Assembly: GCA_037043455.1 (NCBI GenBank)
Contig: JAWPHD010000294.1
Span: 1-64,000, forward strand
Reading direction: 5' to 3'
Length of the DNA stretch: 64,000 nt
Origin: Cyrtodaria siliqua
Lineage: Eukaryota; Mollusca; Bivalvia; Adapedonta; Hiatellidae
Each line of letters begins with the position of its first letter. Positions within the stretch are counted from its first letter, which is position 1. Shown one piece after another: positions 54,979 to 64,000 of this stretch. Position numbers and translations under genes: made by a program. The notes under the pieces are model-generated. The model ran no database searches, had not been told where the DNA came from, and was given only the letters and a program-made list of their open reading frames with translations.

Positions 54979-57900
54979 CTTCCTCTCCCTGTTTGCTCTA
55001 TCTGTTTCATTATGCCCATCTTCCTCATCCCTGTTTGCTTTATCTGTTTCATTATGCCCATCTTCCTCTCCCTGTTTGCTTTATCTGTTTCATTATGCCC
55101 ATCTTCCTCATCCCTGTTTGCTTTATCTGTTTCATTATGCCCATCTTCCTCATCCCTGATTGCTTTATCTGTTTCATTATGCCCATCTTCCTCATCCCTG
55201 TTTGCTTTATCTGTTTCATTATGCCCATCTTCCTCATCCCTGTTTGATTTATCTGTCCCATTATGCCCATCTTCCTCATCCCTGTTTGCTTACCTGTCCC
55301 ATTGTGCCAATCTTCCTCATCCTTGTTTGCTTTATCTGTTTCATTATGCCCATCTTCCTCTCCCTGTTTGCTTTATCTGTCTTATTATACCAATCTTTTT
55401 CATCCTTGTTTGCTTACCTGTCCCATTGTGCCCATCTGCCTCATCCTTGTTTGCTTTTTCTGTTTCATTATGCCCATCTTCCTCATCCCTGTTGCTTTAT
55501 CTGTCCCATTATGCCCATCTTCCTCATCCCTGTTTGCTTTATCGGTTTCATTATGCCCATCTTCCTCATCCCTGTTTGCTTTATCTGTCTCATTATGCCC
55601 ATCTTCCTCATCCCTGTTTGCTTTATCTGTCCCATTATGCCCATCTTCCTCATCCTTGTTTGCTTTATCTGTTTCATTATACCCATCTTCCTCATCCCTG
55701 TTTGCTTTATCTGTCCCATTATGCCCATCTTCCTCATCCCTGTTTGCTTTATCTGTTTCATTATGCCCATCTTCCTCTCCCTGTTTGCTCTATCTGTTTC
55801 ATTATGCCCATCTTCCTCATCCCTGTTTGCTTTATCTGTTTCATTATGCCCATCTTCCTCTCCCTGTTTGCTTTATCTGTTTCATTATGCCCATCTTCCT
55901 CATCCCTGTTTGCTTTATCTGTTTCATTATGCCCATCTTCCTCATCCCTGATTGCTTTATCTGTTTCATTATGCCCATCTTCCTCATGCCTGTTTGCTTT
56001 ATCTGTTTCATTATGCCCATCTTCCTCATCCCTGTTTGCTTTATCTGTCCCATTATGCCCATCTTCCCCATCCTTGTTTGCTTACCTGTCCCATTGTGCC
56101 AATCTTCCTCATCCTTGTTTGCTTTATCTGTTTCATTATGCCCATCTTCCTCTCCCTGTTTGCTTTATCTGTCTCATTATACCAATCTTTTTCATCCTTG
56201 TTTGCTTACCTGTCCCATTGTGCCCATCTGCCTCATCCTTGTTTGCTTTATCTGTTTCATTATGCCCATCTTCCTCATCCCTGTTGCTTTATCTGTCCCA
56301 TTATGCCCATCTTCCTCATCCCTGTTTGCTTTATCGGTTTCATTATGCCCATCTTCCTCATCCCTGTTGCATTATCTGTCACATTATGCCCATCTTCCTT
56401 ATCCCTGTTTGCTTTATCTGTTTCATTATGCCCATCTTCCTCATCCCTGTTTGCTTTATCTGTCCCATTATGCCCATCGTCCTCATCCCTGTTTGCTTTA
56501 TCTGTTTCATTATGCCCATCTTCCTCATCCCTGTTGCTTTATCTGTCCCATTATGGCCATCTTCCTCATCCCTGTTTGCTTTATCTGTTTCATTATGCCC
56601 ATCTTCCTCATCCCTGTTTGCTTTATCTGTCCCATTATGCCCATCGTCCTCATTCCTGTTTGCTTTATCTGTTTCATTATGCCCATCTTCCTCATCCCTG
56701 TTTGCTTTATCTGTTTCATTATGCCCATCTTCCTCATCCCTGTTTGCTTTATCTGTTTCATTATGCCCATCTTCCTCATCCCTGTTTGCTTTATCTGTCC
56801 CATTATGCCCATCTTCCTCATCCAAGTTTGCTTTATCTGTTTCATTATGCCCATCTTCCTCATCCCTGTTTGCTTTATCTGTTTCATTATGCCCATCTTC
56901 CTCATCCCTGTTTGCTTTATCTGTTTCATTATGCCCATCTTCCTCATCCCTGTTTGCTTTATCTGTCCCATTATGCCCATCGTCCTCATCCCTGTTTGCT
57001 TTATCTGTTTCATTATGCCCATCTTCCTCATCCCTGTTTGCTTTATCTGTCCCATTATGCCCATCTTCCTCATCCCTGTTTGCTTTATCTGTCTCATTAT
57101 GTCCATCTTCCTCATCCCTGTTTGCTTATCTGTCCCATTATGCCCATCGTCCTCATCCCTGTTTGCTTTCACTGTTTCATTATGCCCATATTCCTCATCC
57201 CTGTTTGCTTTATCTGTCTCATTATGCCCATCTTCCTCATCCTTGTTTGCTTTATCTGTCTCATTATGCCCATCTTCCTCATCCCTGTTTGCTTTATCTG
57301 TCCCATTATGCCCATCTTCCTCATCCTTGTTTGCTTTATCTGTTTCATTATACCCATCTTCCTCATTCCTGTTTGCTTTATCTGTCCCATTATGCCCATC
57401 TTCCTCATCCCTGTTTGCTTTATCTGTTTGATTGTGCCCATCTTCCTCTCCCTGTTTGCTCTATCTGTTTCATTATGCCCATCTTCCTCATCCCTGTTTG
57501 CTTTATCTGTTTCATTATGCCCATCTTCCTCTCCCTGTTTGCTTTATCTGTTTCATTATGCCCATCTTCCTCATCCCTGTTTGCTTTATCTGTTTCATTA
57601 TGCCCATCTTCCTCATCCCTGATTGCTTTATCTGTTTCATTATGCCCATCTTCCTCATCCCTGTTTGCTTTATCTGTTTCATTATGCCCATCTTCCTCAT
57701 CCCTGTTTGCTTTATCTGTCCCATTATGCCCATCGTCCTCATCCCTGTTTGCTTTATCTGTTTCATTATGCCCATCTTCCTCATCCCTGTTGCTTTATCT
57801 GTCCCATTATGCCCATCTTCCTCTCCCTGTTTGCTTTATCTGTTTCATTATGCCCATCTTCCTCATCCCTGTTTGCTTTATCTGTTTCATTATGCCCATC

Positions 57901-60900
57901 TTCCTCATCCCTGTTTGCTTTCACTGTTTCATTATGCCCATCTTCCTCATCCCTGTTTGCTTTATCTGTCTCATTATGCCCATCTTCCTCATCCTTGTTT
58001 GCTTTATCTGTCTCATTATGCCCATCTTCCTCATCCCTGTTTGCTTTATCTGTCCCATTATGCCCATCTTCCTCATCCTTGTTTGCTTTATCTGTTTCAT
58101 TATACCCATCTTCCTCATCCCTGTTTGCTTTATCTGTCCCATTATGCCCATCTTCCTCATCCCTGTTTGCTTTATCTGTTTCATTATGCCCATCTTCCTC
58201 TCCCTGTTTGCTCTATCTGTTTCATTATGCCCATCTTCCTCATCCCTGTTTGCTTTATCTGTTTCATTATGCCCATCTTCCTCTCCCTGTTTGCTTTATC
58301 TGTTTCATTATGCCCATCTTCCTCATCCCTGTTTGCTTTATCTGTTTCATTATGCCCATCTTCCTCATCCCTGATTGCTTTATCTGTTTCATTATGCCCA
58401 TCTTCCTCATCCCTGTTTGCTTTATCTGTTTCATTATGCCCATCTTCCTCATCCCTGTTTGATTTATCTGTCCCATTATGCCCATCTTCCTCATCCCTGT
58501 TTGCTTACCTGTCCCATTGTGCCAATCTTCCTCATCCTTGTTTGCTTTATCTGTTTCATTATGCCCATCTTCCTCTCCCTGTTTGCTTTATCTGTCTCAT
58601 TATACCAATCTTTTTCATCCTTGTTTGCTTACCTGTCCCATTGTGCCCATCTGCCTCATCCTTGTTTGCTTTTTCTGTTTCATTATGCCCATCTTCCTCA
58701 TCCCTGTTGCTTTATCTGTCCCATTATGCCCATCTTCCTCATCCCTGTTTGCTTTATCGGTTTCATTATGCCCATCTTCCTCATCCCTGTTTGCTTTATC
58801 TGTCTCATTATGCCCATCTTCCTCATCCCTGTTTGCTTTATCTGTCCCATTATGCCCATCTTCCTCATCCTTGTTTGCTTTATCTGTTTCATTATACCCA
58901 TCTTCCTCATCCCTGTTTGCTTTATCTGTCCCATTATGCCCATCTTCCTCATCCCTGTTTGCTTTATCTGTTTCATTATGCCCATCTTCCTCTCCCTGTT
59001 TGCTCTATCTGTTTCATTATGCCCATCTTCCTCATCCCTGTTTGCTTTATCTGTTTCATTATGCCCATCTTCCTCTCCCTGTTTGCTTTATCTGTTTCAT
59101 TATGCCCATCTTCCTCATCCCTGTTTGCTTTATCTGTTTCATTATGCCCATCTTCCTCATCCCTGATTGCTTTATCTGTTTCATTATGCCCATCTTCCTC
59201 ATGCCTGTTTGCTTTATCTGTTTCATTATGCCCATCTTCCTCATCCCTGTTTGCTTTATCTGTCCCATTATGCCCTTCTTCCCCATCCTTGTTTGCTTAC
59301 CTGTCCCATTGTGCCAATCTTCCTCATCCTTGTTTGCTTTATCTGTTTCATTATGCCCATCTTCCTCTCCCTGTTTGCTTTATCTGTCTCATTATACCAA
59401 TCTTTTTCATCCTTGTTTGCTTACCTGTCCCATTGTGCCCATCTGCCTCATCCTTGTTTGCTTTATCTGTTTCATTATGCCCATCTTCCTCATCCCTGTT
59501 GCTTTATCTGTCCCATTATGCCCATCTTCCTCATCCCTGTTTGCTTTATCGGTTTCATTATGCCCATCTTCCTCATCCCTGTTGCATTATCTGTCACATT
59601 ATGCCCATCTTCCTCATCCCTGTTTGCTTTATCTGTTTCATTATGCCCATCTTCCTCATCCCTGTTTGCTTTATCTGTCCCATTATGCCCATCGTCCTCA
59701 TCCCTGTTTGCTTTATCTGTTTCATTATGCCCATCTTCCTCATCCCTGTTGCTTTATCTGTCCCATTATGGCCATCTTCCTCATCCCTGTTTGCTTTATC
59801 TGTTTCATTATGCCCATCTTCCTCATCCCTGTTTGCTTTATCTGTCCCATTATGCCCATCGTCCTCATTCCTGTTTGCTTTATCTGTTTCATTATGCCCA
59901 TCTTCCTCATCCCTGTTTGCTTTATCTGTTTCATTATGCCCATCTTCCTCATCCCTGTTTGCTTTATCTGTTTCATTATGCCCATCTTCCTCATCCCTGT
60001 TTGCTTTATCTGTCCCATTATGCCCATCTTCCTCATCCAAGTTTGCTTTATCTGTTTCATTATGCCCATCTTCCTCATCCCTGTTTGCTTTATCTGTTTC
60101 ATTATGCCCATCTTCCTCATCCCTGTTTGCTTTATCTGTTTCATTATGCCCATCTTCCTCATCCCTGTTTGCTTTATCTGTCCCATTATGCCCATCGTCC
60201 TCATCCCTGTTTGCTTTATCTGTTTCATTATGCCCATCTTCCTCATCCCTGTTTGCTTTATCTGTCCCATTATGCCCATCTTCCTCATCCCTGTTTGCTT
60301 TATCTGTCTCATTATGTCCATCTTCCTCATCCCTGTTTGCTTATCTGTCCCATTATGCCCATCGTCCTCATCCCTGTTTGCTTTCACTGTTTCATTATGC
60401 CCATATTCCTCATCCCTGTTTGCTTTATCTGTCTCATTATGCCCATCTTCCTCATCCTTGTTTGCTTTATCTGTCTCATTATGCCCATCTTCCTCATCCC
60501 TGTTTGCTTTATCTGTCCCATTATGCCCATCTTCCTCATCCTTGTTTGCTTTATCTGTTTCATTATACCCATCTTCCTCATTCCTGTTTGCTTTATCTGT
60601 CCCATTATGCCCATCTTCCTCATCCCTGTTTGCTTTATCTGTTTGATTATGCCCATCTTCCTCTCCCTGTTTGCTCTATCTGTTTCATTATGCCCATCTT
60701 CCTCATCCCTGTTTGCTTTATCTGTTTCATTATGCCCATCTTCCTCTCCCTGTTTGCTTTATCTGTTTCATTATGCCCATCTTCCTCATCCCTGTTTGCT
60801 TTATCTGTTTCATTATGCCCATCTTCCTCATCCCTGATTGCTTTATCTGTTTCATTATGCCCATCTTCCTCATCCCTGTTTGCTTTATCTGTTTCATTAT

Positions 60901-61000
60901 GCCCATCTTCCTCATCCCTGTTTGCTTTATCTGTCCCATTATGCCCATCATCCTCATCCCTGTTTGCTTTATCTGTTTCATTATGCCCATCTTCCTCATC
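54706..61000. repeat. higher-order tandem duplication, 3,215-bp step
   Basis: Landmarks recur 3,215 bp apart: 54,706/57,921, 55,052/58,267, 55,483/58,698, 56,379/59,594, 57,169/60,384 and 57,515/60,730. The copies abut at about 57,920. Shared rare variants include 'catccaagtttgc' (56,820/60,035) and 'catgcctg' (55,986/59,201). Confidence 0.88.
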
Positions 61001-61559
61001 CCTGTTGCTTTATCTGTCCCATTATGCCCATCTTCCTCTCCCTGTTTGCTTTATCTGTTTCATTATGCCCATCTTCCTCATCCCTGTTTGCTTTATCTGT
61101 TTCATTATGCCCATCTTCCTCATCCCTGTATGCTTTATCTGTTTCATTATGCCCATCTTCCTCATCCCTGTTTGCTTTATCTGTCTCATTATGCCCATCT
61201 TCCTCATCCCTGTTTGCTTTATCTGTCCCATTATGCCCATCTTCCTCATCCCTGTTTGCTTTATCTGTTTCATTATGCCCATCTTCCTCATCCCTGTTTG
61301 CTTTATCTGTTTCAATATGCCCATCTTCCTCATCCCTGATTGCTTTATCTGTTTCATTATGCCCATCTTCCTCATCCCTGTTTGCTTTATCTGTTTCATT
61401 ATGCCCATCTTCCTCATCCCTGTTTGCTTTATCTGTCCCATTATGCCCATCTTCCCCATCTTTGTTTGCTTACCTGTCCCATTGTGCCAATCTTCCTCAT
61501 CCTTGTTTGCTTTATCTGTCCCATTATGCCCATCTTCCTCATCCCTGTTTGCTTTATCT

Positions 61560-63900
61560 GTTTCATTATACCCTTTTCTCATCCCTTTTTGCTTTATCTG
61601 TTTCATTATGCCCATCTTCCTCATCCCTGTTTGCTTTATCTGTTTCATTATGCCCATCTTCCTCATCCCTGTTTGCTTTTTCTGTCCCATTATGCCCATC
61701 GTCCTCATCCCTATTTGCTTTATCTGTTTCATTATGCCCATCTTCCTCATCCCTGTTTGCTTTATCTGTCCCATTATGCCCATCTTCCTCATCCCTGTTT
61801 GCTTTATCTGTTTCATTATGCCCATCTTCCTCATCCCTGTTTGCTTTATCTGTCCCATTATGCCCATCGTCCTCATCCCTGTTTGCTTTATCTGTTTCAT
61901 TATGCCCATCTTCCTCATCCCTGTTTGCTTTATCTGTCCCATTATGCCCATCTTCCTCATCCCTGTTTGCTTTATCTGTTTCATTATGCCCATCTTCCTC
62001 ATCCCTGTTTGCTTTATCTGTTTCATTATGCCCATCTTCCTCATCCCTGTTTGCTTTATCTGTTTCATTATGCCCATCTTCCTCATCCCTGTTTGCTTTA
62101 TCTGTCTCATTATGCCCATCTTCCTCATCCCTGTTTGCTTTATCTGTCCCATTATGCCCATCTTCCTCATCCCTGTTTGCTTTATCTGTTTCATTATGCC
62201 CATCTTCCTCATCCCTGTTTGCTTTATCTGTTTCATTATGCCCATCTTCCTCATCCCTGTTTGCTTTATCTGTTTCATTATGCCCATCTTCCTCATCCCT
62301 GATTGCTTTATCTGTTTCATTATGCCCATCTTCCTCATCCCTGTTTGCTTTATCTGTTTCATTATGCCCATCTTCCTCATCCCTGTTTGCTTTATCTGTC
62401 CCATTATGCCCATCTTCCCCATCCTTGTTTGCTTACCTGTCCCATTGTGCCAATCTTCCTCATCCTTGTTTGCTTTATCTGTTTCATTATGCCAATCTTC
62501 CTCTCCCTGTTTGCTTTATCTGTCTCATTATACCAATCTTTTTCATCCTTGTTTGCTTACCTGTCCCATTGTGCCCATCTGCCTCATCCTTGTTTGCTTT
62601 ATCTGTTTCATTATGCCCATCTTCCTCATCCCTGTTGCTTTATCTGTCCCATTATGCCCATCTTCCTCATCCCTGTTTACTTTATCGGTTTCATTATGCC
62701 CATCTTCCTCATCCCTGTTGCATTATCTGTCCCATTATGCCCATCTTCCTCATCCCTGTTTGCTTTATCTGTTTCATTATGCCCATCTTCCTCATCCCTG
62801 TTTGCTTTATCTGTCCCATTATGCCCATCGTCCTCATCCCTGTTTGCTTTATCTGTTTCATTATGCCCATCTTCCTCATCCCTGTTGCTTTATCTGTCCC
62901 ATTATGCCCATCTTCCTCATCCCTGTTTGCTTTATCTGTTTCATTATGCCCATCTTCCTCATCCCTGTTTGCTTTATCTGTCCCATTATGCCCATCGTCC
63001 TCATCCCTGTTTGCTTTATCTGTTTCATTATGCCCATCTTCCTCATCCCTGTTTGCTTTATCTGTCTCATTATGCCCATCTTCCTCATCCCTGTTTGCTT
63101 TATCTGTTTCATTATGCCCATCTTCCTCATCCCTGTTTGCTTTATCTGTTTCATTATGCCCATCTTCCTCATCCCTGTTTGCTTTATCTGTCCCATTATG
63201 CCCATCTTCCTCATCCCTGTTTGCTTTATCTGTTTCATTATACCCTTTTCTCATCCCTTTTTGCTTTATCTGTTTCATTATGCCCATCTTCCTCATCCCT
63301 GTTTGCTTTATCTGTTTCATTATGCCCATCTTCCTCATCCCTGTTTGCTTTTTCTGTCCCATTATGCCCATCGTCCTCATCCCTGTTTGCTTTATCTGTT
63401 TCATTATGCCCATCTTCCTCATCCCTGTTTGCTTTATCTGTCCCATTATGCCCATCTTCCTCATCCCTGTTTGCTTTATCTGTCTCATTATGCCCATCTT
63501 CCTCATCCCTGTTTGCTTTATCTGTCCCATTATGCCCATCTTCCTCATCCCTGTTTGCTTTATCTGTTTCATTATGCCCATCTTCCTCATCCCTGTTTGC
63601 TTTATCTGTTTCATTATGCCCATCTTCCTCATCCCTGTTTGCTTTATCTGTTTCATTATGCCCATCTTCCTCATCCCTGTTTGCTTTATCTGTCCCATTA
63701 TGCCCATCGTCCTCATCCCTGTTTGCTTTATCTGTTTCATTATGCCCATCTTCCTCATCCCTCTTTGCTTTATCTGTCCCAATATGCCCATCTTCCTCAT
63801 CCCTGTTTGCTTTATCTGTCTCATTATGTCCATCTTCCTCATCCCTGTTTGCTTATCTGTCCCATTATGCCCATCATCCTCATCCCTGTTTGCTTTCACT
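61560..63900. repeat. higher-order repeat marked by a shortened unit, 1,672-bp step
   Basis: The distinctive unit 'tttcattatacccttttctc' occurs at 61,561 and 63,233, followed in both places by 'ttttctgtcccattatgccc' about 120 bp later. Confidence 0.7.
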
Positions 63901-64000
63901 GTTTCATTATGCCCATCTTCCTCATCCCTGTTTGCTTTATCTGTCTCATTATGCCCATCTTCCTCATCCTTGTTTGCTTTATCTGTCTCATTATGCCCAT

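Larger units (their letters stand above)
47966..64000. repeat. 42-bp satellite array, about 380 units, continuing past the window end
   Basis: Every unit carries CATTATGCCCATCTTCCTC followed by 'atccctg' or 'atccttg' and 'tttgctttatctgt' with a variable two-base site (tctcat, tttcat, cccat). Units of 39-41 bp are scattered through (for example 'cctgttgctttatc', 'ctctccctgtttgc', 'tttgcttatctg'). Five of the six reading frames of the unit lack stops, so open frames up to about 2,870 codons arise on the plus strand and many on the minus strand. None has non-repetitive flanking coding sequence. Confidence 0.95.

Noticed and set aside
47875..63899. Open frames of up to about 2,870 codons on plus and many on minus
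   Set aside because: They consist only of the 42-bp satellite, overlap in several frames and both strands, start inside repeats and lack unique coding sequence.

Overview
The window looks like nuclear DNA of an animal, most likely a bivalve mollusc. Evidence: one recognisable spliced host gene (LAMTOR4, minus strand, two coding exons at 39,693-40,350), a tRNA-derived SINE, many dispersed repeat families with 100-300 bp internal units ending in GGACAGACGGACG-type tracts, several MITE or foldback elements, and a decayed endogenous dsDNA virus (Polinton/Maverick/adintovirus-like). The taxon is inferred from overall character; no search was run.

Layout. 1-14,900: tandem and dispersed repeats, with foldback or MITE elements at 4,256-4,619, 5,446-5,932, 9,273-9,322, 11,781-11,930 and 14,698-14,912, and no credible gene. 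14,930-31,253: an endogenous virus-like element of about 16 kb. Its left part is mostly minus strand: a small coiled-coil protein, a protein-primed family B DNA polymerase, an acidic protein, helical proteins, a plus-strand Cys-rich zinc-ribbon protein resembling poxvirus-type late transcription factors, membrane and core-like proteins, beta-rich structural proteins and a major-capsid-like gene. From 27,044 it is mostly plus strand: a coiled-coil/transmembrane protein, a beta-rich protein, a fibre-like protein and a membrane protein. Most genes carry frameshifts, stops or insertions, so this is a fossil, possibly aggravated by homopolymer errors in the assembly. Three same-orientation copies of one roughly 437-bp mobile element (one shortened) and one 411-bp insertion with a 12-bp target duplication lie inside it. 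I saw no retroviral-type integrase, packaging ATPase, adenain-type protease or long terminal inverted repeats.

31,254-39,620: repeats (115-bp and about 180-bp tandem arrays, a SINE, a segmental duplication, about 300-bp unit repeats). 39,690-41,220: LAMTOR4 and a divergent putative first exon, with two near-consensus TFEB/CLEAR motifs between them. 41,300-47,960: minisatellite, tRNA-like sequence, a 3.3-kb element with about 160-bp inverted ends, and a MITE. 47,966-64,000: one uninterrupted array of a 42-bp satellite (about 380 units, running off the window) with 2,509-bp and 3,215-bp higher-order tandem duplications. The very long open frames there are a property of the repeat, not evidence of a gene.

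In the virus-like element, genes of the replication/expression/core block tend to have a TATATA-type motif touching the start codon, while the capsid-like gene and two of the plus-strand structural genes start after an A-rich ...ACAATG. This suggests two transcription classes served by a virus-encoded factor.
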